Shown here: positions 27,395 to 35,019 of the stretch, piece by piece
Numbering within the stretch: position 1 is the first letter of the stretch
Layout: every line of letters begins with the position of its first letter
The notes under the pieces: model-generated
Told to the model about the DNA's origin: nothing
The model's input: the letters and a program-made list of their open reading frames with translations, nothing else
Databases searched by the model: none
Source: Cupriavidus sp.
Lineage (GTDB): Bacteria > Pseudomonadota > Gammaproteobacteria > Burkholderiales > Burkholderiaceae
Direction: 5' to 3'
Assembly: GCA_019236395.1 (NCBI GenBank)
Contig: JAFAJB010000152.1
Span: forward strand, 1-40,840
DNA length: 40,840 nt
Program-made: the position numbers and the translations under genes

Positions 27395-27874
27395 TCAGAA
27401 ACCCAGGTCGCTCAGGCCCGGATGGTCATCGGGCCGGCGACCGAGCGGCCAGTGGTACTTGCGGTCGCTCTCGCGGATCGGCGCGTCGTTGATGCACGCG
27501 TAACGCTTTCGCATCAGGCCGTTCTCGTCGAATTCCCAATTCTCGTTGCCGTACGACCGGAACCAGTTGCCCGAGTCGTCGTGCCATTCATAGGCGAAGC
27601 GCACCGCGATGCGGTTGTGCTCGTACGTCCACAGTTCCTTGATCAGCCGGTAATCGAGTTCCTTCTGCCACTTGCGCGCAAGGAACGCCTCGATCTGTGC
27701 GCGGCCATTAACGAATTCCGCGCGGTTGCGCCACGCGCTGTCGACGGTATAGGCCAGCGCGACGCGGGCCGGATCACGCGTATTCCACCCATCTTCGGCG
27801 GCACGCACCTTGGCGATGGCGGTTTCACGCGTAAACGGCGGCAGCGGCGGGCGGACTTCGGGTTGGCTCGGCAT
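27395..27874 (-). CDS. DUF1348 family NTF2-like protein
   Basis: 159 aa of the DUF1348/SnoaL-like fold: [20 protein letters not shown], then [20 protein letters not shown], then [19 protein letters not shown], then [20 protein letters not shown] and [20 protein letters not shown]. The family is very conserved but its reaction is not established; a small-molecule binding or isomerase role is usually assumed. The start ATG 27874 has AAGGAG 7 nt upstream; the frame is open to 28102 but that part overlaps the operators. Two copies of the TetR operator sit in its promoter 120-160 bp upstream, and a 10-bp tandem repeat fills the leader. It converges on sorB (24 bp between stops). Confidence 0.92.
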   Translation of the reverse strand: MPSQPEVRPPLPPFTRETAIAKVRAAEDGWNTRDPARVALAYTVDSAWRNRAEFVNGRAQIEAFLARKWQKELDYRLIKELWTYEHNRIAVRFAYEWHDDSGNWFRSYGNENWEFDENGLMRKRYACINDAPIRESDRKYHWPLGRRPDDHPGLSDLGF

Positions 27875-27904
27875 GGGAACACTCCTTCTCGGTTCTGGAA
27901 ATGG

Positions 27905-27944
27905 GACGTTGCTGGACGTTGCTTGGCGTTGCTTGGCGTTTGGA
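27905..27944. repeat. 10-bp imperfect tandem repeat in DUF1348 leader
   Basis: Units GACGTTGCTG, GACGTTGCTT, GGCGTTGCTT and GGCGTTTGGA run head to tail, with period 10. They lie in the untranslated leader between the operators and the ribosome site. Confidence 0.7.
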
Positions 27945-27995
27945 TGACTGTCACGACCAGTCTCACCGGACCTTGGGCATCGCCTTGCGCCGATG

Positions 27996-28041
27996 AGACA
28001 GGTCTGTCTACTATGTTTATGTAGACAGACCTGTATGTCAA
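27996..28041 (-). promoter_or_regulatory. DUF1348 promoter with two TetR operators
   Basis: AGACAGGTCTGTCT (27996-28009) and AGACAGACCTGTAT (28023-28036) share the arms AGACAG/CTGTCT with the tetR operator at 20826. On the minus strand TTGACA (28041-28036) is a consensus -35 abutting the distal operator. The -10 (AAACAT or AACATA, about 28018-28013) lies between the two sites. A bound repressor would cover the whole promoter. Centre-to-centre spacing is 27 bp. Confidence 0.8.
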
Positions 28042-28058
28042 GAAGGAATTTCCGGACG

Positions 28059-29135
28059 CTATACCCTGAGCCGGTCGAAGCCCGATTCCCGCGCCAGCAC
28101 AATGGCCTGCGAGCGGTTCTCGACTTCCAGCTTGGAGAAGATGCTGGTGATGTGGTTGCGCACGGTCTTCTCGCGAAGTCCGAGGTGCGCGGCGATCTGC
28201 GCGTTGTCGCGTCCCTGAGCGATCAGCACCACGATGTCGCGCTCGCGCCGCGTCAGCATGCAGAACGCGGGATCGGCGCCTGGCGCGGGCGCGGGAAGAA
28301 AGGCACGCACTTCCTCGATCCAGCGATCCCAGGCCGGCTCGGTTTCCAGCAGCAGGTGATTGCCGCTGTCGAGGGGCACAAAGCGCGCATTCGGAATGAG
28401 GCTGGCGATCACCCGCCCTTCGTCGAACGGTACGCGCGCATCGCGCACGGCGTGCATCACCAGCGTGGGACAGGTGACCTTCGGCAGCAGGTCGACCACG
28501 TCGATATCGTTGAAGATGCGCATAAATCGCGCGGCATTGACCGGCGAAGTCGATACACGTTCGAGCTCATTGAACCAGCGGTGCTGCTCCGAAGTGCCAC
28601 CGGGAATGAACTGCATGGTGAAGAATTCGCGGAATGCCGGGTTCTCCTGTCCCCAGCCGATCTCGGCCAGGCGGATCATCAGCTCGGCCTCTTCGCGCAT
28701 CTCCGGGCCAGGATTGCGCTTCAGCCGGCCACGCGCATAGCCGCCATACAGGATCAGGTGGCTGACACGCTCGGGGTGCGCCACGGCGTAGGCCACGGCA
28801 ATCGATGCGCCCTGCGAGATACCGAGCAGTGGAAAGTGATCGACGCCCATCGCATCGACGATGGTTTCCAGGTCACGCAGCCATGCCTCGAACGACAGGT
28901 CGTCGACGTGACGATCGGACAGGCCGCACCCGCGCTCGTCGTAGCGAATCAATGTGTGCTGTTCCGACAGCGCGCACAACATGTGGCTCCAGACCGGGCT
29001 GGCCACATCGAATTCGAGATGGCTCATCCAGTTGGCGGCCTTGACCAGCGGTGGGCCGCTTCCGGTAATCGCATACGCCAGGCGTACGCGATCCGGCGTC
29101 GTGCATAGGCGGATCTGCTGCTTGAGCATCGGCAT
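28059..29135 (-). CDS. Alpha/beta hydrolase fused to a LuxR-type DNA-binding domain
   Basis: 358 aa. Residues 1-280 are an alpha/beta hydrolase: [13 protein letters not shown], nucleophile Ser107 in LGISQGAS, Asp232 in HAVRDARVP and His260 in DSGNHLLLE. All three triad residues are present, so catalysis or tight ligand binding is possible. Residues 294-352 are a LuxR/Ger[24 protein letters not shown], then [21 protein letters not shown] Pro/Ala linker (PAPAPGADP) joins them. This fusion type is known in proteobacteria as a regulator, but its signals are not. The start is ATG 29135 or 29129, both with weak ribosome sites. No adjacent target is obvious. Confidence 0.9.
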   Translation of the reverse strand: MPMLKQQIRLCTTPDRVRLAYAITGSGPPLVKAANWMSHLEFDVASPVWSHMLCALSEQHTLIRYDERGCGLSDRHVDDLSFEAWLRDLETIVDAMGVDHFPLLGISQGASIAVAYAVAHPERVSHLILYGGYARGRLKRNPGPEMREEAELMIRLAEIGWGQENPAFREFFTMQFIPGGTSEQHRWFNELERVSTSPVNAARFMRIFNDIDVVDLLPKVTCPTLVMHAVRDARVPFDEGRVIASLIPNARFVPLDSGNHLLLETEPAWDRWIEEVRAFLPAPAPGADPAFCMLTRRERDIVVLIAQGRDNAQIAAHLGLREKTVRNHITSIFSKLEVENRSQAIVLARESGFDRLRV

Positions 29136-29442
29136 GACGGGGTCGCACGCGGCGCAGGATACGAGCGATGCGGCAGGCCGGGACACAGGCTCACCGCGTC
29201 CAGTCGGGCCGGGCGACTCACCTATCTTAGACAACGATGCCCGGCGCGCAGGCAACAGGATCGCCACCCGGCCCCACGATGTGCGGAAGGCCAGACGTGG
29301 CGCATATCGCGCGCGCCGCAAGAGGTACACCATGCGCGGTGCCTTGCAGCCAATATGCAAAGCCCGGCCACTTGCCTGCGGCCGGGCGGTCTCTTCACGT
29401 TCCCCGGTTCAATACGCGCCGTGACGCGCGTGACTGGTTGGC
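29136..29442. other. 307-bp intergenic region with one terminator
   Basis: Upstream of the hydrolase-LuxR gene. I see no convincing gene in it. It contains the hairpin at 29362-29387 and presumably the promoter of the hydrolase-LuxR gene, which I cannot place. Confidence 0.5.
29362..29387 (-). terminator. Terminator of the DPYTDG-protein gene
   Basis: GCCCGGCC and GGCCGGGC form an 8-bp stem with a 10-nt loop, and on the minus strand TTTGC follows. It lies 55 bp beyond the stop at 29443. Confidence 0.65.
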
Positions 29443-29739
29443 TCAGGCACTGTGCGAAGCACAGTCGCTATGGCCGCTGACATCGCGCGCACCGTCCGTG
29501 TAGGGATCGCGCGGCCCGTTATGACTACCTCCATCGCTATAGGGGTCACGCGAACTGATTCGCGTGCCGTCGGTGTACGGATCGAAGCCGCCCCGTTTGC
29601 ACGCGGACACGCCCGCGTGCGTTGGCGAACTCGATAACATGAAGATTTCGCTGAACGCGCCGGCATGTGCCGGATTGGCGCACAGGCCGACGGCCAGTGC
29701 GGAAGCTGCAAACAGGGTCTTGGCGGGATTCATACGCAT
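29443..29739 (-). CDS. Small exported protein with DPYTDG repeats
   Basis: 98 aa. A signal peptide (MRMNPAKTLFAASALAVGLC, ending NPAHA) precedes GAFSEIFMLS. The mature part of about 70 residues holds three copies of a motif, FDPYTDGTR, RDPYSDGGS and RDPYTDGAR, spaced 12-13 residues apart. It ends DCASHSA. Two Cys residues (SACKRGG and HSDCAS) bracket the repeats and could form a disulfide. I recall similar DPYTDG proteins as frequent paralogues in Cupriavidus and Ralstonia, with no assigned function. ATG 29739 has GGAG 8-9 nt upstream; ATG 29733 also possible. It stands alone with its own terminator. Confidence 0.8.
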   Translation of the reverse strand: MRMNPAKTLFAASALAVGLCANPAHAGAFSEIFMLSSSPTHAGVSACKRGGFDPYTDGTRISSRDPYSDGGSHNGPRDPYTDGARDVSGHSDCASHSA

Positions 29740-29947
29740 CTCGATACTCCAGCTCCAGTTGAGGACCGGGCGGCATCGCCGGCACGGCATGACCTCGGAC
29801 AGGCGACCAGGAATCGGGATAAAAACGCTGATGCGGGATCGCCTTTGCCGCAACCGGCGCTGGCAATCATTGTTGGCAGCGCCGGGGTTCGCGGCATGAG
29901 GCGCAAGTCCCGGTTGTGGGACGGTATGTCGGGTGATGGGCTGGAAG

Positions 29948-29969
29948 CGGCAGGACCATGGTCCTGCCG
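29948..29969 (-). terminator. Palindromic hairpin after the cNMP-flavoprotein gene
   Basis: CGGCAGGACC, AT and GGTCCTGCCG give a 22-bp perfect palindrome 21 bp beyond the stop at 29990. There is no T tract on the minus strand, so this is a weak or bidirectional terminator candidate. Confidence 0.5.
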
Positions 29970-29989
29970 GCAAAACAACTACCTGAAAT

Positions 29990-31756
29990 TCACGAGTGCA
30001 CAGCCGCGCGAACCGGCTCCAGGGTCGCCAGGTAGCGATGGATCTGCGCGACGACCCCAGCGCCCTCGCCCACGGCGGCGGCCACGCGCTTGGTCGAGCC
30101 CGAGCGCACATCACCGATCGCAAACACGCCCGGCACGCTCGTTTCCAGCGTGAAATCGGCGCGATCGGTACATGAGTGATGGGCATCGAACCCGGTCAGG
30201 ACAAAGCCCTTGTCGTCGGTTTCGACATGGCACGCACGCAGCCATTCGGTGTTCGGCGCGGCGCCGATGAACAGGAACACATGGCGCACCGGCATCGAGA
30301 CGCACTCGGGGCCCTGGGCGCGCTCCTTGTACCGGACCGTCGACAGCCATTCCTCGCCCTCCATCGCGGTGATCTGCGCATGGGTGTGCAGATGGACGTT
30401 GGACAGCCCCTTGATGCGATCGATCAGGTAGCGCGACATCGTCGCCTCGAGCCCTTCGCCTCGCACAAGGATGTGCACTTCCTTTGCGTGCGAGGCCAGG
30501 TACACCGCTGCCTGGCCTGCCGAATTGCCGCCGCCGACCAGCATCGCATACTCATCCTTGCAAAGCTTGGCCTCGACCGGCGACGCCCAGTAGTAGACGC
30601 CGCGGCCTTCGTAGCGCTCGAGCGATTCGATATCGGCACGACGGTATTGCGCGCCGCTGGCGATTACAACGGTGCGTGTCGGAATCTGGCGGCCGTCCGC
30701 CAGTTCGATACGGATCGGATTCTCGCCGCAATGTAGCGCCTTGGCTTCGAGCGGAATCGCCAGGTGCGCGCCAAACTTGAGCGCCTGCACAAACGCCCGC
30801 CCCGCCAGCGCCTGACCGGAAATGCCGGTGGGAAAGCCCAGGTAGTTCTCGATGCGGGCACTGGCGCCCGCTTGCCCGCCGGGCGAGCGGCAATCGATCA
30901 CGGCCACCGAAAGACCCTCCGACGCCGCATACACCGCCGTGGCCAGCCCCGCCGGACCGGCGCCTACGACGATCACGTCATAGACATGATCAGGAGCGAA
31001 TTCCGGCACCAGGCCGAGGCAACTGGCGAGCTGCCCCTCGTCCGGCGCGCGCAGGACGCTGCCGTCCGGGCAGATCACCATCGGGAAATCGCTTTGCGGG
31101 GCGTTGCTGATATCGAGCAGACACGTGGAGTCGTGATCCGTCTCGATATCGATCACCTTGTACGGATGGCCATTGCGACGCAGGAACGCCTGCAGCGCCA
31201 GCAACAGGGGCTGCGTGCCACGGCCTACCAGCACCGGACCGCTGCCGCGCTCGATTAGCCCAACCCGGCGCAGGATCAGCGCACGCATGATGCGCTCGCC
31301 AAGATCCGCCTCGGCCACCAGCAACGCGCGCAATCGCGCCGGGGAAATCACCAGTGCGACTGTATCTTCGACGGCCAGCGCATCGACCAGTGCTGGTTTG
31401 CCAGTCAGCTGCCCGACTTCCGCCAGAAACTGCCCGGGGCCCTCTTCCGTGATCGTGCTGCGATTGCCCAGCCCATCCCGCTGGATCACGCGCGTGCGGC
31501 CGGACAGGATGACTTGCATGCCGCGGCCTACGTCGCCGGTCAGGAAGACCATCTCGCCGGCGCGCCATGACTCGATTTCGCCAAAACGGCGGATCTTGTC
31601 GATCTCGGCCGCGGTCAGCGTAGGAAACATCTGATGGCTGCGCGATTCCAGCAGCGAGTAAGGCGCCTCGAGCCCGGAAACCGGCTCGTGGCCGGCGCCT
31701 TCGTTCGAGGTGTCAGGATTGGCATCGATTTCCGATGTCGCCTGCGTCATCTGCAT
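29990..31756 (-). CDS. cNMP-binding, thioredoxin-reductase-like flavoprotein
   Basis: 588 aa in three parts. Residues about 45-150 are a CAP-type cyclic-nucleotide fold (FLTGDVGRGMQVILSGRTRV, then FLAEVGQLTGKPALVDALAV). About 180-250 is a small thioredoxin-like domain (QAFLRRNGHPYKVIDIETD, then FPMVICPDGSVLRAPDEGQL). From 255 onward is a TrxB-like FAD/NAD domain (VIVVGAGPAGLATAVYAASE, AMLVGGGNSAGQAAVYLASH, VFAIGDVRSGSTKRVAAAVG). The CxxC that TrxB uses is replaced by YWASPVEAKLC, with a single Cys399, so this is not a normal thioredoxin reductase. The family is known by domains, not by substrate. ATG 31756 follows AAAGGGGGG. Confidence 0.9.
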   Translation of the reverse strand: MQMTQATSEIDANPDTSNEGAGHEPVSGLEAPYSLLESRSHQMFPTLTAAEIDKIRRFGEIESWRAGEMVFLTGDVGRGMQVILSGRTRVIQRDGLGNRSTITEEGPGQFLAEVGQLTGKPALVDALAVEDTVALVISPARLRALLVAEADLGERIMRALILRRVGLIERGSGPVLVGRGTQPLLLALQAFLRRNGHPYKVIDIETDHDSTCLLDISNAPQSDFPMVICPDGSVLRAPDEGQLASCLGLVPEFAPDHVYDVIVVGAGPAGLATAVYAASEGLSVAVIDCRSPGGQAGASARIENYLGFPTGISGQALAGRAFVQALKFGAHLAIPLEAKALHCGENPIRIELADGRQIPTRTVVIASGAQYRRADIESLERYEGRGVYYWASPVEAKLCKDEYAMLVGGGNSAGQAAVYLASHAKEVHILVRGEGLEATMSRYLIDRIKGLSNVHLHTHAQITAMEGEEWLSTVRYKERAQGPECVSMPVRHVFLFIGAAPNTEWLRACHVETDDKGFVLTGFDAHHSCTDRADFTLETSVPGVFAIGDVRSGSTKRVAAAVGEGAGVVAQIHRYLATLEPVRAAVHS

Positions 31757-31964
31757 GCTTCCCCCCTTTGCGATTCGTGAGGTGACCGGGCACCGCCGGC
31801 CGCGCAAGGATCGATAGTAGTCTTCCCTGGCCCGAAATACACATGAAGATTTCAGGCAGCCGCAGGCCTCGGGACTGGCCACTCCTCGCGAAGCACGCGG
31901 TCATCCTCGGCGCACAGTACCGGCGTGAATGCCTCACCAAAGCCCTCAGCCTCGAAGACACGAG

Positions 31965-31979
31965 AGACCGACTCGGTCT
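31965..31979. promoter_or_regulatory. 15-bp palindrome AGACCGA-C-TCGGTCT
   Basis: Perfect 7-bp arms around one base. CCGACTCG repeats at 32008 region as ACCGACTCG (within 31997-32006). The form resembles TetR-type operators. It lies about 210 bp before the flavoprotein start and 170 bp before the CoA-transferase start. Confidence 0.35.
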
Positions 31980-32012
31980 TTGATTTCGATGAAAAAACCG
32001 ACTCGAAGCCAG

Positions 32013-32053
32013 TGATTTAAATCATGGTGAGAATATTAAGCGGTCGCTACACT
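32013..32053 (+). promoter_or_regulatory. FNR/Anr-type site and promoter of CoA-transferase gene
   Basis: TGAT-TTAA-ATCA (32013-32024) matches the core of the FNR/Anr consensus TTGAT-N4-ATCAA, with one outer base off on each side. TACACT at 32048-32053 is a fair -10; its start point near 32060 puts the FNR centre about 41 bp upstream, the class II activation distance. Anaerobic or low-oxygen induction of the gene at 32147 is therefore predicted. Confidence 0.6.
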
Positions 32054-32146
32054 GTGCTTCGCGCCCTTTAAAACGCGCACCCCGCCGGCGCCCCCCCAGG
32101 TCTGCGGCGGACAACCAGACAGCCCCCCAGCTAGCAAGGAGACGAG

Positions 32147-33679
32147 ATGTACCGCGATCGCATTCGCCTGGCCGCCCTCCAGGACAGAATCATGTCGGCC
32201 GATCAGGCCGCAACGCTGATTCAGGATGGCATGACGGTAGGGATGAGCGGATTCACGCGCGCCGGCGATTGCAAGGCTGTGCCAGTCGCACTGGCACGCC
32301 GCGCTGCGAGCGATCCGCTGCGTATCACGCTGATCACGGGGGCGTCTCTCGGCAACGACACCGACAAGATCCTGGCCGAAAGCAACGTGCTTGCGCGCCG
32401 CCTGCCTTTCCAGTCTGACGCCACGCTGCGCCGCAAGATCAACGACGGCGAAGTGATGTTCATCGACCAGCATCTGGGCGAGACCGTCGAACAATTGCGC
32501 AGCGGCCAGCTCGCGCCCGTGGACATCGCGGTGATCGAAGCGGCCGCCATCACCGAGACCGGCGGCATCGTGCCAACCACTTCGGTCGGCAACTCGGCCA
32601 GCTTCGCGATGATGGCGAAGAAGGTGATCGTCGAACTGAACCTGAACATGCCGGCTGCACTGGAAGGCCTGCATGACATCGCATTTCCCGTACAACGGCC
32701 GTATCGCCAGCCGATTCCGCTGATTTCCGTCGAACAGCGGATAGGCCTGCCTTACATCCCCGTCGATCCGTCGCGCATCGCGGCCATTGTCATCACCGAG
32801 CGTGACGACAGCCCGTCGAACGCGCTGCCGCCGGACGCCGAAACACGCCAGATCGCCGGGCACCTGATCGGCCTGCTCGATCGCGAAGTACGCGCCGGAC
32901 GGCTCTCCCACTCACTGCAACCGCTGCAGGCCGGCATCGGCACGATCGCCAACGCGGTGCTCCACGGTCTGGCCGATTCACCGTTCCATGACCTGACGAT
33001 GTACTCGGAGGTCCTGCAGGACAGCACAATCTCGCTGATCGACGCCGGCAAGCTGCGCTTTGCCTCGGCGTCCTCGATGACGCTGTCGGCGCCGGTGTAT
33101 CGCCGTGTGCTCGACGATATCGAACGCTACAAGTCGCGCCTGATCCTGCGCCCGCAGGAAATCAGCAATCACCCCGAAGTGCTGCGCCGACTGGGCCTCA
33201 TCACGATCAACACCGCGCTCGAGTGCGACATCTACGGCAACGTCAACTCCACGCACGTCGGCGGCACGCACATGATGAATGGCATCGGCGGATCGGGCGA
33301 CTTTGCACGTAATGCCTACCTGTCGGTATTCGTGACCAAATCAGTGGCCAAGGACGGCAAGATTTCGAGCATCGTCCCGATCGTGTCGCACGTGGACAAT
33401 AGCGAGCACGACGTCGACATCCTTGTCACCGAACACGGCTTGGCAGACCTGCGCGGGCTGGCGCCTCGCGAGCGCGCACTGCAAGTCATTCAAAACTGCG
33501 CCGACCCCGCCTATCGCGACGGCCTGCTCGACTACTTCCGCCGCGCCTGCCTGCGCGGCGGCCAAACGCCCCATCTGCTCGAGGAAGCCTTCGCGTGGCA
33601 CGTGAACTATCGCGACCACGGCACGATGCAGCCCCGGCTGCGCGCGGACAAGGCGGCCAACGAAGCGCTGGCCGCCTGA
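32147..33679 (+). CDS. Acetyl-CoA hydrolase/transferase, succinyl-CoA:acetate CoA-transferase type
   Basis: This 510-aa class I CoA-transferase moves CoA between acetate, succinate and related acids. Features are MTVGMSGFTRAGDCKAVP at the start, the VIEAAAITETGGIVPTTSVG segment, catalytic Glu288 in MYSEVLQDSTISLIDAGK, the STHVGGTHMMNGIGGSGDFA loop and DILVTEHGLADLRGLAPRER at the end. Length matches the succinate CoA-transferase (AarC/YgfH-like) group. AAGGAGACGAG precedes ATG 32147. An FNR-type promoter suggests it works at low oxygen, for acetate recycling or acid handling. A strict acetyl-CoA hydrolase reading is possible but less likely. Confidence 0.93.
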   Translation: MYRDRIRLAALQDRIMSADQAATLIQDGMTVGMSGFTRAGDCKAVPVALARRAASDPLRITLITGASLGNDTDKILAESNVLARRLPFQSDATLRRKINDGEVMFIDQHLGETVEQLRSGQLAPVDIAVIEAAAITETGGIVPTTSVGNSASFAMMAKKVIVELNLNMPAALEGLHDIAFPVQRPYRQPIPLISVEQRIGLPYIPVDPSRIAAIVITERDDSPSNALPPDAETRQIAGHLIGLLDREVRAGRLSHSLQPLQAGIGTIANAVLHGLADSPFHDLTMYSEVLQDSTISLIDAGKLRFASASSMTLSAPVYRRVLDDIERYKSRLILRPQEISNHPEVLRRLGLITINTALECDIYGNVNSTHVGGTHMMNGIGGSGDFARNAYLSVFVTKSVAKDGKISSIVPIVSHVDNSEHDVDILVTEHGLADLRGLAPRERALQVIQNCADPAYRDGLLDYFRRACLRGGQTPHLLEEAFAWHVNYRDHGTMQPRLRADKAANEALAA

Positions 33680-33695
33680 GCAGTTCCTGGGGCTG

Positions 33696-34514
33696 TCAGT
33701 CTTCCTGATCCTCCATCAAGACCCGCAGCATGCGCTGCGGGTCCACCAGAAAGTCCCGCGTGATCTGGTAGTGCTCGGTGTCCTCATAGGCGATAGGCTC
33801 AATGCCTCTGGCCGAGCACTGGTAGATGCACGCATCGGGATAGGCCATCAGGATCGGCGAGTGCGTGGCGATCACGAACTGCGACCTGTCCCGCACCAGA
33901 TCATGCAGACGCGAAATCACCGCCAGTTGCCGGGCGGGTGATAGCGCGGCCTCTGGTTCGTCAAGAATATAAAGGCCCTGCCCGCCGAAACGTTCGGTCA
34001 GCAGTGTCAGGAATGCTTCCCCGTGGGACTGCTCGTGCAGCGAGCGGCCACCATATGACTCGATCACCGGCGCTCCCAGCCCAGGCTCCTCATCGAGCCG
34101 TTCGATCTCCGTTGCCACATTGAAGAAGCTCTCCGCGCGCAGGAAGTAACCGGTGCGGGGACGGCGAACGCCCTTGGCAATGCGCAGGTACTCGTGAAGC
34201 TGCGAGTGCGAGGCGCGTGTGGCAAAGCTGAAGTTGCGGCTCCCGCCTTCGGCGTTGAATCCGAGAGCCACTGCTATCGCCTCGAGCAGCGTCGACTTGC
34301 CCGACCCATTCTCTCCCACAAAGAACGTGACCCTGGGATGCAGGTCAATTGCGTCCAGTGCGCGTACGACCGGAAGCGAAAACGGATAGCGGTCAAAGCC
34401 AGGCACCTTGTCGCGAAGCAGGGTCACACGGCTGGCGAACTGGGTGGAAAGCATGCGATTGGGATAGGTCCGTCGTGCAGGGAATTGCAATGTTTGCACA
34501 TTTTGGTTCGACAT
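33696..34514 (-). CDS. AAA/ABC-type ATPase, single-domain
   Basis: This 272-aa SMC/ABC-like ATPase has no transporter parts. The Walker A is GENGSGKST (67-75). The signature is SHGEA (163-167), Walker B is LYILDEPEAA (181-190) and the H-loop is IATHSP (His218). The pattern with DEPEAALSPARQL is that of stand-alone ATPases related to OLD/RecF-type proteins. Their role is seldom known; some act in phage defence. There is no nuclease domain. The start is uncertain: ATG 34514 has GAGAGG directly adjacent; ATG 34454 is the alternative. It converges on the CoA-transferase gene and is divergent from the HicA-like/HTH pair. Confidence 0.85.
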   Translation of the reverse strand: MSNQNVQTLQFPARRTYPNRMLSTQFASRVTLLRDKVPGFDRYPFSLPVVRALDAIDLHPRVTFFVGENGSGKSTLLEAIAVALGFNAEGGSRNFSFATRASHSQLHEYLRIAKGVRRPRTGYFLRAESFFNVATEIERLDEEPGLGAPVIESYGGRSLHEQSHGEAFLTLLTERFGGQGLYILDEPEAALSPARQLAVISRLHDLVRDRSQFVIATHSPILMAYPDACIYQCSARGIEPIAYEDTEHYQITRDFLVDPQRMLRVLMEDQED

Positions 34515-34610
34515 CCTCTCTGCTGGCTGCCCGAAATGTGGCCGCGTAATGCTCTTGGCGGTTAATTGCGAAAGGCTTTTACATTTCCGCGCGAGATAGC
34601 ACCAATTTCG

Positions 34611-34726
34611 TTGTGATTCCAGACGTATGGGTATATAGCCAGTAGCCTTTCGATCACACCCTTGCGGCCGCAGTGGCGCAATCATGACGGTTGTCAGTTG
34701 ACAACCACATGGAATCAACCTATTGT
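34611..34726 (+). promoter_or_regulatory. Promoters and operator of the HicA-like/HTH pair
   Basis: GGTTGTCA (34689-34696) and TGACAACC (34699-34706) form a perfect 8-bp dyad with 2-bp centre. TTGACA (34698-34703), 17 bp and TATTGT (34721-34726) make a near-consensus promoter through that dyad, but its transcript would start after the AGGAG site at 34727. An upstream promoter, TTGTGA (34611-34616), 17 bp, TATAGC (34634-34639), would include it. Binding of the HTH partner to the dyad would shut off both. Confidence 0.65.
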
Positions 34727-34737
34727 AGGAGCCTCGG

Positions 34738-35010
34738 ATGGATCGAACCCAACACCCGAAAAAAGAAGTCGAAGCTGCACTCCGATATGCAGAAAGCGAA
34801 TTCTGGCGATGCGAGCCAGGTGGAGCCCACGCATGGGGCAAGCTTTATTGCCCGTACAACAGTTCAGCTTGCCGTTGTGGCGAGTTCTGCATCGTGTGCG
34901 TCTGGAGCACGCCTCGCAATCCGACCAACCATGCGCGCCATCTGCGCCGCGTGGTTGACCACTGCTCTATCCATCAAAGCCACAAAGCGTCCCCTGGAAT
35001 CTCTCATTGA
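34738..35010 (+). CDS. HicA-like small Cys-rich protein, candidate toxin
   Basis: 90 aa. The helix KKEVEAALRYAESE is followed by FWRCEPGGAHAWGKLYCPYN, a Cys-rich turn (SACRCGEFC) and IVCVWSTPRNPTNHARHLRR with VVDHCSIH. The helix-strand-GGAHAW-strand-helix order copies HicA (GW-x-GSHH), where the His is essential. Eight Cys residues are clustered, and four or more could bind zinc, unlike HicA. I recall close relatives annotated only as hypothetical. ATG 34738 has AGGAG 7 nt upstream. The HTH gene follows after 9 bp. Toxin function is an inference from fold, size and gene pairing. Confidence 0.75.
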   Translation: MDRTQHPKKEVEAALRYAESEFWRCEPGGAHAWGKLYCPYNSSACRCGEFCIVCVWSTPRNPTNHARHLRRVVDHCSIHQSHKASPGISH

Positions 35011-35019
35011 GCGGACAAC

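Larger units (their letters stand above)
31757..32146. other. 390-bp divergent region between flavoprotein and CoA-transferase genes
   Basis: No gene with a start codon is seen. It holds a TetR-like palindrome (31965-31979) and an FNR-type site with promoter (32013-32053). The stretch 31862-32018 on the minus strand is open and protein-like but lacks any start codon. Confidence 0.6.

Noticed and set aside
29564-29640. Repeated short DNA units within the DPYTDG gene, considered as a CRISPR-like array
   Set aside because: Units code for the DPYTDG motif, vary at third positions and have no uniform spacers.
31862-32018. Open protein-like frame on the minus strand ending EEWPVPRPAAA, a possible gene remnant
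   Set aside because: About 50 codons without any ATG, GTG or TTG start and no recognised match; too weak to call a pseudogene.
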